Under the pieces are notes generated by a model, which was not told where the DNA came from, searched no databases, and worked only from the letters and a program-made list of their open reading frames with translations. From the IMG/VR virus record IMGVR_UViG_3300042881_004673, positions 1-64,000 of that record: a DNA stretch of 64,000 bases; one strand, 5' to 3'. The stretch comes from a virus. Made by a program: the position numbers and the translations under genes. The stretch's first letter is position 1. Every line of letters begins with the position of its first letter. Below, one piece after another: positions 1 to 7,904 of this stretch.

Positions 1-230
1 TGTATAAGTTGGGAACATTAAAATTACCAAAGATGATTAAAAAATATCGTAGTGGTAAAGAGATTGAACAACAAGCAACATTTGATAACGATACAGCGGT
101 TAATGGACCAAAAATAGTCTCTATGGTGCCACATTGGGACACATATACTCCTGAGTTATCTTATTGGCAAAATGAAATATTAGGATTTGATATACCAGCT
201 TATGATAATTTGTTTGATGAATTACCGTAA
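1..230 (+). CDS. Hypothetical protein, C-terminal fragment
   Basis: The reading frame is open to the left edge of the window (codons in phase from base 3) and stops with TAA at 228-230, so only about the last 75 residues are present. The fragment is mixed charged and aromatic, with no domain I recognise. A TTG at base 9 could serve as a start, but the frame continues upstream of it, so a partial gene is more likely. Confidence 0.55.
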   Translation, partial: YKLGTLKLPKMIKKYRSGKEIEQQATFDNDTAVNGPKIVSMVPHWDTYTPELSYWQNEILGFDIPAYDNLFDELP

Positions 231-294
231 AATTGTTATATTTATAAAACAAATAATATTAATAATTAAAAAAAATATAAAACAAGATTTAAAG

Positions 295-540
295 ATGAAA
301 ATAATTAAGATATTACTAATATCGTTTTTGGTTTTTTCCTGTGTGGAAAAAAAATACAAATATGAAATTAAAGGAAAGGTTTATGTCCCAACCTCAGGGA
401 CTAACCCAATGCATGATGCCATTTGGTATACAGACACAATAAGTTTTGACGGAGATGTCGCATATTATTTTAACAGTGATGGATCAGAAGTTAGAATATA
501 TCCACCATTTATTTTAATTGATCACAGCTTAAAAAAATAA
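295..540 (+). CDS. Small lipoprotein
   Basis: 81 residues. An N-terminal Lys-rich stretch, a hydrophobic core and the lipobox-like VFSC (Cys at about residue 15) give a type II signal peptide, so export and lipidation in the host envelope are expected. The start at 295 puts the signal peptide at the N-terminus; the frame is open further upstream but would bury it. The mature part is polar with Gly and aromatic residues and no recognised domain. Coding-like sequence continues in the same frame past the TAA at 538-540 (see next entry). Confidence 0.65.
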   Translation: MKIIKILLISFLVFSCVEKKYKYEIKGKVYVPTSGTNPMHDAIWYTDTISFDGDVAYYFNSDGSEVRIYPPFILIDHSLKK

Positions 541-669
541 ACAATTACTGATATTGGGGTTAAAGATAAAAAAACTTTATGTTTAAGAGTATCTTACTAT
601 AGTTATAATAAACCAAATAAACTTTTTTTCCGACTTTTAGAGGAAAGATTATCTCAGTATTGGGATTAA
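541..669 (+). pseudogene. In-frame continuation of the lipoprotein gene beyond TAA
   Basis: Directly after the TAA at 538-540 the same frame stays open for 42 codons (beginning TITDIGVKDKKTLCLRVSYY and ending SQYWD before TAA 667-669). The composition is protein-like. The lipoprotein may once have been about 124 residues and now ends early by a nonsense change, or the stop may be read through. A chance open frame cannot be excluded at this AT content. Confidence 0.3.
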
Positions 670-679
670 AAAAAACATT

Positions 680-856
680 ATGGATAAGAAAATATTACAC
701 GGAAAATTAATGAATGATCATAGGGCGATAATAAATGAAATTTCAGATATAAAAGCCGAAAATTTTGAACTAAATGAAGATCAAAAAAAACAAGTTGCAA
801 AACTTGAAAATCAGTTAAAGTTTATTGCCGAAAAATTATATCGTCTTTATATGTAA
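680..856 (+). CDS. Small helical-hairpin protein
   Basis: 58 residues, ATG at 680, TAA at 854-856. The second half (NEISDIKAENFELNEDQKKQ onward) reads as two amphipathic helices. It is clearly related to another small gene at 59035-59214: both have an I-S-x-I-K-x-E block, then L-N-E-(D/N)-Q, then L-E-x-x-L-x-x-I. The pairing supports both as real genes. Function unknown; I have seen similar small proteins in large phage genomes. Confidence 0.7.
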   Translation: MDKKILHGKLMNDHRAIINEISDIKAENFELNEDQKKQVAKLENQLKFIAEKLYRLYM

Positions 857-860
857 AATT

Positions 861-1112
861 ATGGTCGGACATTTAATAAAACATAATGATGATTGGATGG
901 TAAAATACGACGATAATGGTATTTTAAAGTTATATCCTTTTTGTCCTGAAACCCAAAAATGGTCACAAAAACCTGAAGTTAAAAAATTCATAAAAGAAGA
1001 TATTGAAGTTTTATTTGATTTTATTATAACGGGTGAGTATTGTAAAACCAAAGAACAAATGGTTAAGAATTATTTTGTAAAAATAAAAAAAATAGAACAC
1101 GAAACTTTATAA
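861..1112 (+). CDS. Hypothetical protein
   Basis: 83 residues. I chose ATG 861, four bases after the preceding stop, rather than an upstream in-frame ATG at 825 that would overlap the previous gene. The protein is mixed alpha/beta in character (MVGHLIKHNDDWMVKYDDNG at the start) with Trp, Tyr and Lys-rich segments. It lies in a run of small accessory genes. No family recognised. Confidence 0.65.
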   Translation: MVGHLIKHNDDWMVKYDDNGILKLYPFCPETQKWSQKPEVKKFIKEDIEVLFDFIITGEYCKTKEQMVKNYFVKIKKIEHETL

Positions 1113-1155
1113 AATAAAGTTCTGAATATTAACATATCTTAAATAAAAAAATTAA

Positions 1156-1461
1156 ATGGGGTTTGATAAAAAAATATTAGATTTAAGTAGAACAATCTAC
1201 CAAAAATCTGTTATGGTACACGGATCAAAAGAAAATCCAAAAGAACACATTGAAAATATTAGAGGAATGATTAGAGAGTTTATCAGGACAGAAGTTGTTC
1301 CTTACGAATTAACCAATCAAGAAAAAATGTCTTTTATTTTAAAAAATGAATTAATAATAACAAGAGCAATTATTAATGGTCACAAATCTATTGACCAAGA
1401 CGAATATCAAAAAACTAGAGATAAAATCAAAAAATATAGAATAGAATTGAATTTAATTTAA
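1156..1461 (+). CDS. Hypothetical helical protein
   Basis: 101 residues, ATG 1156. Predominantly charged and helical, with no signal peptide or membrane segment. Conserved-looking FIRTEVVPYELTNQEK and a Lys/Arg-rich C-terminus. It sits just before the metallophosphoesterase gene but is separated from it by a promoter. No family recognised. Confidence 0.6.
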   Translation: MGFDKKILDLSRTIYQKSVMVHGSKENPKEHIENIRGMIREFIRTEVVPYELTNQEKMSFILKNELIITRAIINGHKSIDQDEYQKTRDKIKKYRIELNLI

Positions 1462-1471
1462 ATTATTTTAT

Positions 1472-1479
1472 TATATTTG
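1472..1479 (+). promoter_or_regulatory. TAnnTTTG promoter box (TATATTTG)
   Basis: TATATTTG ends four bases before the ATG at 1484. It matches the Bacteroidota sigma-factor box TAnnTTTG. A TTG lies at 1447-1449, 22 bases upstream, as a possible -33 element. With this spacing transcription would start at or beside the ATG, giving a leaderless mRNA. Confidence 0.6.
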
Positions 1480-1483
1480 TATT

Positions 1484-2176
1484 ATGAAATTAACTATCCT
1501 ATCAGATACTCACGGAAAACACAAACACGTGCACCACGATTTACATGGTGGCGATTTGTTAATTCACGCCGGAGACATAAGTTCTATGGGTTACGAACAC
1601 GAGATTACTCAGTTTGCGGGTTGGTATGATAAAATTGCAACTTACGATCATAAAGTATTCATTGCGGGTAACCACGATTGGGGATTCCAAAACAACGTTG
1701 AGAAAGTAAAAGGTATCTTAACGGGATATAAAACTATTGAGTATATCCAAGATGAGTTAATGACCATCCAAGATGGTGATGGACCTGAAATTAAAATTTG
1801 GGGTTCTCCTTGGCAACCTGAGTTCTACAATTGGGCATTTAACTTACCAAAAAATGGTGAAGAGTTAAAAGCAAAATGGGATATGATTCCTGAAGGAATT
1901 GATATCTTGATTACTCACGGACCGGCTTGGGGAATATTGGATGATGTTGAAGGTAACCGCAATGTTCACTTGGGTTGTGAATTACTTGCAGAGAAAATCA
2001 AACAAATCAAACCTAAAATCCATATCTGTGGTCACATCCATAGCGGACACGGACATTACTATGATGGACACACACATTACTTCAATGCGTCTGCGTTAAA
2101 CGAGCAATATCTTTATTCCCACAAACCTTGGAATATTGATTGGAATCCAATAACCAATGAAATAGACTTTTTATAG
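1484..2176 (+). CDS. Calcineurin-like metallophosphoesterase
   Basis: 230 residues with the full metal-ligand set of the calcineurin-like superfamily: SDTHG (Asp8, His10), GD at Asp31, GNHD (Asn63, His64, Asp65), THGP (His145) and GHIH (His184, His186). The layout resembles the small MPPED-type cytosolic phosphoesterases; the substrate (a nucleotide, nucleic acid or phosphoprotein) cannot be told from the sequence. There is no signal peptide. It is expressed from its own TATATTTG box, apparently leaderless. Base composition is slightly richer in GC than its neighbours, which may reflect transfer from a bacterium. Confidence 0.88.
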   Translation: MKLTILSDTHGKHKHVHHDLHGGDLLIHAGDISSMGYEHEITQFAGWYDKIATYDHKVFIAGNHDWGFQNNVEKVKGILTGYKTIEYIQDELMTIQDGDGPEIKIWGSPWQPEFYNWAFNLPKNGEELKAKWDMIPEGIDILITHGPAWGILDDVEGNRNVHLGCELLAEKIKQIKPKIHICGHIHSGHGHYYDGHTHYFNASALNEQYLYSHKPWNIDWNPITNEIDFL

Positions 2177-2261
2177 ATGTTTTAGTAGGTTAATGCCTAT
2201 GACTGAGTTGACATTGCAATAAAAATTGATTATAATAAAAATATAAAAACAAATTAAAAAT

Positions 2262-2504
2262 ATGAAAAAATTATTATTACCTGTGATCGTTATGTTATTT
2301 ATCATGACTTCATGTAAGACAAAATCTAATTGCGATGCTTATACCAAAAATTTAAATAACGGAATAGACTCTCTTGAAACCCAAATTAAAAGTAAAAAAG
2401 ATTCTATTAATCTATTAAACAATTATATAGTTTTCTTAGAAAATGAAACACAGTTTTTGGGTAGTATTCTTGCAGAGAAAGAATTCGAGGACGGTATTGA
2501 ATAA
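2262..2504 (+). CDS. Small lipoprotein with coiled coil
   Basis: 80 residues. A classical lipoprotein signal (MKKLLLPVIVMLFIMTSC) with the lipidated Cys at residue 18. The mature part is a short heptad-like helix (LETQIKSKKDSINLLNNYIV). The size and layout would fit a small envelope lipoprotein, possibly a spanin-like or superinfection-exclusion protein, but nothing specific proves that. Confidence 0.7.
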   Translation: MKKLLLPVIVMLFIMTSCKTKSNCDAYTKNLNNGIDSLETQIKSKKDSINLLNNYIVFLENETQFLGSILAEKEFEDGIE

Positions 2505-2530
2505 CAAATAAATTACTAAAAACATAAAAC

Positions 2531-2782
2531 GTGAAAAAAAGAACACTCAACGAAATAAGACAAGAGAAAGAATTTGGTTACAAACCACCGGTAGATAAGA
2601 AAACAAAACCGGAACAAAATTTTGAGATTAAAATTACCATAACAGATGGAGAAAAAAAAATAAAATCAAAAATTAATGTTTCCGATTATAAAACATCAAA
2701 AGAATTACATAACGTTAGTTTGGTTGATGAAACTGTGGTTTCTTTGTTATCTCAATTTGAAAATAAAGAAATACAGAATTAA
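2531..2782 (+). CDS. Hypothetical protein (GTG start)
   Basis: 83 residues starting with GTG. The Lys-rich N-terminus (KKRTLNEIRQEKEFGYKPPV) is followed by a beta-rich half with KINVSDYKTS. It is soluble and probably small. It lies between a lipoprotein gene and another small gene with short spacers, consistent with one transcript. No family recognised. Confidence 0.6.
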   Translation: MKKRTLNEIRQEKEFGYKPPVDKKTKPEQNFEIKITITDGEKKIKSKINVSDYKTSKELHNVSLVDETVVSLLSQFENKEIQN

Positions 2783-2794
2783 ATTAAAAATATC

Positions 2795-3013
2795 ATGAGT
2801 GAAAAAATAACACCTTACATAGGGTCGGATGGTGATTTTTATATGGATGACGACGAAATTAAATTATGGGACAACACATTAATGGATGGCCTTAAAGAAA
2901 TTAAAGTTGAGGAAGTAATTGACAAAATCAGAAATTATTACAATACCTGTTGTGATATTGATGGAAGACCACCATCTAAAGTAAAATTCAACGAGTTTCT
3001 TGATTTATTATAA
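2795..3013 (+). CDS. Hypothetical acidic protein
   Basis: 72 residues, ATG 2795, twelve bases after the previous stop. Acidic, with a Cys pair in NTCCDIDG and a helical middle (LKEIKVEEVIDKIRNYYN). No domain recognised. Likely cotranscribed with the previous gene. Confidence 0.6.
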   Translation: MSEKITPYIGSDGDFYMDDDEIKLWDNTLMDGLKEIKVEEVIDKIRNYYNTCCDIDGRPPSKVKFNEFLDLL

Positions 3014-3022
3014 AAAAATTTA

Positions 3023-3030
3023 TAACTTTG
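3023..3030 (+). promoter_or_regulatory. TAnnTTTG promoter box (TAACTTTG)
   Basis: TAACTTTG ends four bases before ATG 3035. TTG at 3000-3002 lies 20 bases upstream, the normal spacing for Bacteroidota -33/-7 promoters. The mRNA would begin at about the start codon. Confidence 0.6.
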
Positions 3031-3034
3031 TTTT

Positions 3035-3280
3035 ATGGGAAAAATAACAATAGAATTTGATTCGATAGAAGAATCACAAGATGCTAGAGTAGCTCTTGAT
3101 GGTTATAAATGGAAATTGGCAATGTGGGATCTTGATCAAAAGTTAAGAGCGACAACCAAACACGGAATTAAGTTTTATTCCAATGAAGAAGCATCAAGTG
3201 AGGAAATGGAAATCTGTGAAAAAATCAGAGAAGAAATAAGAGAGACTCTTGAAGGTTATAGTTTAAATTTAAACGATTAA
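3035..3280 (+). CDS. Conserved small phage protein
   Basis: 81 residues. The order ALDGYKWKLAMWDLDQKLR, followed by an acidic helix with EEMEICEKIREEIRETL, is one I recognise from many large phage genomes as a conserved protein of unknown function. It has no signal peptide. It has its own TAACTTTG promoter box four bases upstream. Function unknown; the recognition is from memory of similar sequences. Confidence 0.75.
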   Translation: MGKITIEFDSIEESQDARVALDGYKWKLAMWDLDQKLRATTKHGIKFYSNEEASSEEMEICEKIREEIRETLEGYSLNLND

Positions 3281-3360
3281 AATGATATAATTTTTTATTG
3301 CAAAAAGTATGAATTTTTCATATAAATCGCAAATTAAAACTAAGTAAAAACAAAAGACAA

Positions 3361-3441
3361 ATGAAAAAGTTATTCAGATACCTAATATGGTTACAACAAG
3401 AAAAAATAAATGCAATGGTATATTGCCAACGAGGATTTTAA
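3361..3441 (+). CDS. Possible 26-residue peptide
   Basis: ATG 3361 to TAA 3441 encodes MKKLFRYLIWLQQEKINAMV followed by YCQRGF. It is a basic, amphipathic peptide. It is preceded by A-rich sequence as at other starts here and stops 25 bases before the next gene. The evidence is only the reading frame and its position. Confidence 0.3.
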   Translation: MKKLFRYLIWLQQEKINAMVYCQRGF

Positions 3442-3466
3442 AAATAAAACAAAATTTATAAAAAAT

Positions 3467-3916
3467 ATGAAAAAAGTAATAATTAGTATCGCGTTAATGT
3501 TAAACTTAAATGTTAACGCACAATGGATGAACAAAAATATTAATAATGGGTTTGATGAACCTTATCGGATATGTTATACTGCTGAAAATAATGGATCAGT
3601 TTTAAAGTTAGAAAATGTGGATGGGACAATATTTTTTTATCTGTTGGGGGGATATACTTGTGATGAATACCCAACGGTAGACTTATCTTTTTTAGTTAAT
3701 GGTTCTTATGTGAAATACTCTGAACCTATGGAAGTTTCTGAAGATAGAACAATTATATGGATAGTCGATAACTTAATGGAAAGCACTATACTTAACGACT
3801 TTAAACTATGTAGTTTATTAAAAATTAGGGTAAATGATATAACTTGCTCATCTGAAGTTTTTACCTTCAACATGGCCGGAAGCACATCGGCACTTAAGTT
3901 TATAGGTGAGAAATAA
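3467..3916 (+). CDS. Exported hypothetical protein
   Basis: 149 residues. ATG 3467 gives a Sec signal peptide (MKKVIISIALMLNLNVNAQW, cut expected after VNA). The mature part is beta-rich with several Cys residues (CYTAENN, TCDEY, CSLL, TCSSE), which suggests disulphides in the periplasm or at the surface. Its stop overlaps the thyA start as TAATG, so the two are translationally coupled. An upstream in-frame start would hide the signal peptide. No family recognised. Confidence 0.65.
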   Translation: MKKVIISIALMLNLNVNAQWMNKNINNGFDEPYRICYTAENNGSVLKLENVDGTIFFYLLGGYTCDEYPTVDLSFLVNGSYVKYSEPMEVSEDRTIIWIVDNLMESTILNDFKLCSLLKIRVNDITCSSEVFTFNMAGSTSALKFIGEK

Positions 3917-4962
3917 TGAATAATTTAGATAAACAATACACTGATTTATTACAGGACATTCTTGAAAATGGAGTTACAAAATCAGATCGTACTGGTACTG
4001 GAACTCTTTCAGTGTTTGGAAGACAGATTAGACATAAAATGAGTGAGGGGTTTCCATTACTTACAACTAAGAAAATGCCGTTCAAAACAATAACAACAGA
4101 ATTACTATGGTTCCTTCGTGGTGATTCAGATATTAGGTTTTTATGGGAAAATAATTGTAAAATATGGGACGGTGATTGGGAAAAAAATTACAAAACTACT
4201 TGTTCAGAACCATATACAATAGAAGAGGTTAAACAGAAAGTAAAAGATGGTAATCATTCTTTTCACGATTCAATGTTTGATATGGGTCCTGTGTATGGTA
4301 AGCAATGGAGAAGTTGGGGTGAAAGAAAACACGACTCAATTAGTAATGAATACTTCATTGGTATAGACCAAATCCAAAATCTAATCAACGACCTTAAAAC
4401 AAATCCTGACTCAAGACGATTGATGGTGAATGCTTGGAATGTGGGTGAATTAGACCAAATGGTTCTTCCACCTTGCCATTATGGATTTCAAGTTTATACA
4501 AAAGAGTTAAGTTTAGAAGAAAGAAGATCATTAGTCAGTCAAGAAATGTTTAATCGACTCTATAATGGTGGAGGACCTGATACTTTATCTCATTCTGAAA
4601 TCAATCAATTTAATGTCCCAACCAGATCAATCTCTTTAATGTGGAACCAAAGATCGTGTGATATTTTTTTGGGAATCCCATTCAATATCGCTTCATATGG
4701 ACTGTTATTAGAAATATTGGCAAAAGAAGTAAATATGGTTCCTGACGAATTGATTGGAAACTTGGGTGATACTCACCTTTACCTTAACCACATTGAACAA
4801 GCAAAAGAACAGATTGGTAGAGAACCGTTTCCATTACCAACCTTAAATCAGTTCCCAACTTATGAAGGGTCAAGACCATCAATAGAATCTTATGTGATAG
4901 GTGATTTCACATTAAAAGGTTATCAGTCACACGAAAAAATTAAAGCACCATTATCAAATTAA
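3916..4962 (+). CDS. thyA: Thymidylate synthase
   Basis: 348 residues, ThyA family: dUMP plus methylene-tetrahydrofolate to dTMP, supplying dTTP for viral DNA synthesis. Motifs visible: SDRTGTGT with the phosphate-binding Arg25, SRR at 166-168, the catalytic Cys187 in LPPCHYGFQ, QRSCD at about 245-249, PFNIASY, and the C-terminal folate and dUMP segment GDTHLYLNH. It is longer than the 264 residues of E. coli ThyA because of inserts at about 92-118 and 195-232, seen in viral and some bacterial versions. The start overlaps the stop of the exported protein (TAATG). Confidence 0.96.
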   Translation: MNNLDKQYTDLLQDILENGVTKSDRTGTGTLSVFGRQIRHKMSEGFPLLTTKKMPFKTITTELLWFLRGDSDIRFLWENNCKIWDGDWEKNYKTTCSEPYTIEEVKQKVKDGNHSFHDSMFDMGPVYGKQWRSWGERKHDSISNEYFIGIDQIQNLINDLKTNPDSRRLMVNAWNVGELDQMVLPPCHYGFQVYTKELSLEERRSLVSQEMFNRLYNGGGPDTLSHSEINQFNVPTRSISLMWNQRSCDIFLGIPFNIASYGLLLEILAKEVNMVPDELIGNLGDTHLYLNHIEQAKEQIGREPFPLPTLNQFPTYEGSRPSIESYVIGDFTLKGYQSHEKIKAPLSN

Positions 4963-4973
4963 AAATAAAAAAA

Positions 4974-5291
4974 ATGAAAGAACAAGAAATTAAAAAAGAA
5001 ACAACCCCAAAGAAAAAATATTATAAACCAAAAATAAAAAGAGAAATTTTAGAAATTGACGTTCCTAAAATTGGAAATAAAATTGATAAGGTAGTTAATT
5101 CAGAAAAACCATATTTGGAATACAAAAAACTAATAACAAATAAAAATGTTGGTAGTTATTTTATGGGCACTGGAAAAGGATTCCATATCTATTTGGAGAA
5201 AAAACCAAATTGGTTACACAGAAAATGTATGGAACTATTTTTAGGTTGGAAATGGATAGAAAATAATGAAATAAAATCACATAAATTATAA
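4974..5291 (+). CDS. Hypothetical basic protein
   Basis: 105 residues, ATG 4974. A Lys-rich N-terminal 40 residues (probably disordered) precede a compact half with GTGKGFHIYLEKKPNWLHRK and WKWIENN. It has no signal peptide. It lies 12 bases after thyA and one base before the next gene, so it is in the same operon. I do not recognise the family. Confidence 0.6.
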   Translation: MKEQEIKKETTPKKKYYKPKIKREILEIDVPKIGNKIDKVVNSEKPYLEYKKLITNKNVGSYFMGTGKGFHIYLEKKPNWLHRKCMELFLGWKWIENNEIKSHKL

Positions 5292-5292
5292 A

Positions 5293-5517
5293 ATGAAAAA
5301 AACAATATTAATAGGTCTTATAGTGTTAATGACATCCTGCACTTCAAAATACAAATACTTAATTACAGATCATAAGGGTCAATATTACTTGTGTAATTTT
5401 TATAATAAAACGGGTGATGATTGTATCTTATTTAATGATAAACCAGGGTATAATAATAATAATGTTGGAACACCAACAAGAGTTTGTGGTGATTACGAAA
5501 TTAAAAATTTAAAGTAG
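5293..5517 (+). CDS. Small lipoprotein
   Basis: 74 residues with a lipoprotein signal (MKKTILIGLIVLMTSC, lipidated Cys16). The mature part has three further Cys residues and an Asn-rich stretch (GYNNNNVG). It starts one base after the previous stop. Probably envelope-anchored; function unknown. Confidence 0.65.
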   Translation: MKKTILIGLIVLMTSCTSKYKYLITDHKGQYYLCNFYNKTGDDCILFNDKPGYNNNNVGTPTRVCGDYEIKNLK

Positions 5518-5518
5518 T

Positions 5519-5752
5519 GTGAAAACCAAAATCCATGTGAACCAACATCGCATAAGGTCAAATAAAACTAAAAAAACAGATCTACCTGTGATTACAATAA
5601 AACAAGGTAGAAAGAACACATATTGTAATGAGGTTGAAATACTTGGACCAAGTAGAATTATATATTGTGGGAGTGGAGATCAAAAACCATTACTCAGTTG
5701 TGGAGCAAGAGTTGTAATAGAAACAGAAAGTGAAATAAATATTATATCATAA
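5519..5752 (+). CDS. Conserved phage protein (KIHVNQH family)
   Basis: 77 residues, GTG start immediately after the previous stop. The pattern KIHVNQHRIRSNKT, then a TIKQG-YCNEVEILGPSRIIYCG block and the ending LSCGARVVIETESE, matches a conserved short protein I recall from many marine phage genomes. It is all-beta in character. Function unknown. A bidirectional terminator follows. Confidence 0.7.
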   Translation: MKTKIHVNQHRIRSNKTKKTDLPVITIKQGRKNTYCNEVEILGPSRIIYCGSGDQKPLLSCGARVVIETESEINIIS

Positions 5753-5757
5753 AAAAA

Positions 5758-5778
5758 CCCCGAGTGATCGGGGTTTTC
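5758..5778 (+). terminator. Bidirectional intrinsic terminator
   Basis: CCCCGA (5758-5763), loop GTGA and TCGGGG (5768-5773), with A-run before and T-run after. It lies between convergent genes, ending the plus-strand operon and the minus-strand endolysin gene. Confidence 0.85.
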
Positions 5779-5782
5779 TGTT

Positions 5783-6607
5783 TTACTTAAGTAAGTTGTA
5801 ATACTCTTTAAAGTGTTTGATTCTATCAGGTAAACCAATAGTTCCGCCATTTACTCGTTTAGTTACTGCAGTTACCGTAGCATCATCCGCCCCTTTATCA
5901 CATATAGACCAAAGTTTATTTGAGTCAAAAAAGAACGCTGCCGAAGCCAAAGGATATTTGGTTGAAACTAAATCAGGATTTGAAATACAATCTTCACCAA
6001 TAAATTTTGTAAAGTTTGTATAGTTTGCCTTACCTGTTAATTGAATAAAACCTCTACCTCTAAATTTATAACCTTCTTTTGAAGCTTCGTCACCATTACC
6101 CATTCTACCACCATAAACACGGGATGCAATCTTTTCAGGTTGTTTTGCGTATGACTCATTTAAGTTACCAGGGAAGTATTTTCCAAATATTTTCTTCAAA
6201 CCATCCGCAGAATAATTTAAATTCTCAGAAACCGCCTTAAAACCTCCTGATTCGTGACCACATTGGGCTAAAAAATGAGCCAAACGTAGGTTATTTGTAA
6301 TATTGAATTTTTTTGCAGTGTCAGGTATCTGTGCAATTACTGCATCAGGTATATGACCCTTTAATTTTTCAATATTTAATGATCCACCTGAAGGAATAAC
6401 AACATCTTCTTTGATGACTTGGGTAGCTCCGAACATTTTTGACCATGTTCCATCACCAACAATACCATCTGCGGTTAATCCATTAGCTGATTGCCATTCT
6501 TTTACTACTTTTTCCGTACCAGGTCCAAATGCGCCGTCAGCGGTAAGTCCTAATTTTGTTTGGAGTTTTTTTACATCCTCTCCTTTAGATCCATTTTTTA
6601 ATAACAT
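5783..6607 (-). CDS. Endolysin: PG-binding domain plus GH19 chitinase-like lysozyme
   Basis: 274 residues. Residues 1-60 are a peptidoglycan-binding (PG_binding_1) domain with repeated LGLTADGAFGPGT and NGLTADGIVGDGT motifs. Residues 80-270 are a glycoside hydrolase 19 domain: the catalytic Glu119 lies in AQCGHESGGF, and KFRGRGFIQLTGKANY is the diagnostic substrate-cleft motif. It cleaves the glycan strand of host peptidoglycan. No signal peptide, so it needs a holin; holin-like genes lie just to the right. ATAAATA at 6624-6630 (TATTTAT on the coding strand) is 16 bases upstream of the start. Confidence 0.93.
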   Translation of the reverse strand: MLLKNGSKGEDVKKLQTKLGLTADGAFGPGTEKVVKEWQSANGLTADGIVGDGTWSKMFGATQVIKEDVVIPSGGSLNIEKLKGHIPDAVIAQIPDTAKKFNITNNLRLAHFLAQCGHESGGFKAVSENLNYSADGLKKIFGKYFPGNLNESYAKQPEKIASRVYGGRMGNGDEASKEGYKFRGRGFIQLTGKANYTNFTKFIGEDCISNPDLVSTKYPLASAAFFFDSNKLWSICDKGADDATVTAVTKRVNGGTIGLPDRIKHFKEYYNLLK

Positions 6608-6711
6608 AATATATAAGTTTATTATAAATATAATAGTAAATTAAAAGTAAATACTTTTATGAAAAAAATGTCATTTTAAATATTATCATATATTTATTAA
6701 TAAATAAAATT

Positions 6712-7311
6712 ATGAAATACACTAAAGAAAAGATTGAGTCTACCGTAAAGACTAAAGGTTATGTTTGGTTTGAAGACACAAACAATAAAGGATATGATGT
6801 AAATATTGTTGGAATCAGAAACTCATCTGTTGGAGACAAAGTTACAAATGTTTTTGACGATTTATTAACCTTAAGTTATAAAGACGAAAAAGGTGTTTGG
6901 CAATATCACGAATGGTTGGCAACTACAGATCCAGGAACAAAGGGTGTTAAACAATTTGGTAATAAAGCTGGAGTTGCTAGACTTGTTGAAGGACAATATA
7001 GAGGTTCTCACATTATTAGATTACATGGAGGAAAATACGAAGCGTTAGGACAAAACAAACCGGTTAAAGTTTATAGAGATGCAAACCGTGATATGGTATA
7101 TGACGAAAAACTAATTCAAGAAGGGGTATTTGGAATAAACATTCATAAAGCAGGTGCCGACTCAACATATGTGGAAAATTGGTCTGAAGGATGTCAAGTA
7201 TTTAAAAAATCCGCAGACTTTGAATCTTTTATGAAAATATGTAGAAAGTCTCGTGACATTCACGGTAATTCATTTACATATACGTTAATTGAAAGTTTAG
7301 ATATTAAATAA
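6712..7311 (+). CDS. L,D-transpeptidase-like peptidoglycan-active protein
   Basis: 199 residues. The C-terminal half has VFGINIHKAG followed 14 residues later by WSEGCQVF, the His...Ser-x-Gly-Cys arrangement of L,D-transpeptidase (YkuD-like) catalytic centres. Similar proteins are found beside phage lysis genes. The preceding KVYRDANRDMVYD segment also fits that family. No signal peptide. TATTTAT at 6691-6697 lies 14 bases before the ATG. It probably acts on peptide cross-links or carries a cell-wall role at lysis or entry; the exact reaction is inferred. Confidence 0.6.
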   Translation: MKYTKEKIESTVKTKGYVWFEDTNNKGYDVNIVGIRNSSVGDKVTNVFDDLLTLSYKDEKGVWQYHEWLATTDPGTKGVKQFGNKAGVARLVEGQYRGSHIIRLHGGKYEALGQNKPVKVYRDANRDMVYDEKLIQEGVFGINIHKAGADSTYVENWSEGCQVFKKSADFESFMKICRKSRDIHGNSFTYTLIESLDIK

Positions 7312-7336
7312 ATAAATAAATAAAAAAAATAAAGTT

Positions 7337-7594
7337 ATGTTTAAAAAAATGTTTCATTGGATAAATGGGTTATTTAAGGACGAAAAAGGATCCCCATCGT
7401 CTAAAAGATTTATTGGTATATTGTGTGGTATTACCTTATGTGTTACTTTATATGCGAACAGCTATACTCACGGAGATATAAAACCTGCAGACACTTTAGT
7501 AAATGCCGTGGCAATGTTAGCGTTTGGGTGTTTAGGATTGGCATCGGTAGATAAAATTTGGGGTAAAAAAGATAACGATAAAACAGAAGAGTAA
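7337..7594 (+). CDS. Holin-like membrane protein
   Basis: 85 residues. After a basic, aromatic N-terminus come two hydrophobic segments (about 27-45 and 52-70: FIGILCGITLCVTLYA and LVNAVAMLAFGCLGLASV) and a charged tail. The size and two-segment layout suit a class II-type holin, and the gene lies next to endolysin genes. The pinhole or holin role is inferred from position. Confidence 0.6.
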   Translation: MFKKMFHWINGLFKDEKGSPSSKRFIGILCGITLCVTLYANSYTHGDIKPADTLVNAVAMLAFGCLGLASVDKIWGKKDNDKTEE

Positions 7595-7595
7595 A

Positions 7596-7895
7596 ATGAA
7601 AAAAATAATAGCGTGTATTATATTAACCCTATTTAGTTATACAGTTTATGGTCAATGCGCCCCTAAACCAATAAAACATTGGGCTCTAAGCACAAGTGCC
7701 GGTTATATTAATGTGTCAAATATTAAACCAAAGGGAGCTATATACCAATCCAATGGTTGGTCATCTTTAAATCTTAACTACAATATCAAAAAGTGGTCTT
7801 TTGGAACTTGGGCAGGTGCTAACTATTACATAAATGGAAACCAACCTGATTTAAGATTTGGAATCTCAGTTACATACACCATAAAAACTTGGTAA
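7596..7895 (+). CDS. Exported small beta-rich envelope protein
   Basis: 99 residues with a Sec signal peptide (cut expected after VYGQ). The mature part has alternating aromatic and hydrophobic strands (HWALSTSAGYINVS, WSFGTWAGANYYI, LRFGISVTYTIKTW) ending in an aromatic residue, as in outer-membrane beta-barrel proteins. At about 80 mature residues it is short for a barrel. It starts one base after the holin-like gene. It may be an outer-membrane component of the lysis module, but that is a guess. Confidence 0.6.
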   Translation: MKKIIACIILTLFSYTVYGQCAPKPIKHWALSTSAGYINVSNIKPKGAIYQSNGWSSLNLNYNIKKWSFGTWAGANYYINGNQPDLRFGISVTYTIKTW

Positions 7896-7904
7896 TATAA
7901 AAAT

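Noticed and set aside
3900-4085. Minus-strand frame opposite the start of thyA
   Set aside because: It lies entirely over a certain gene and has no recognisable features.
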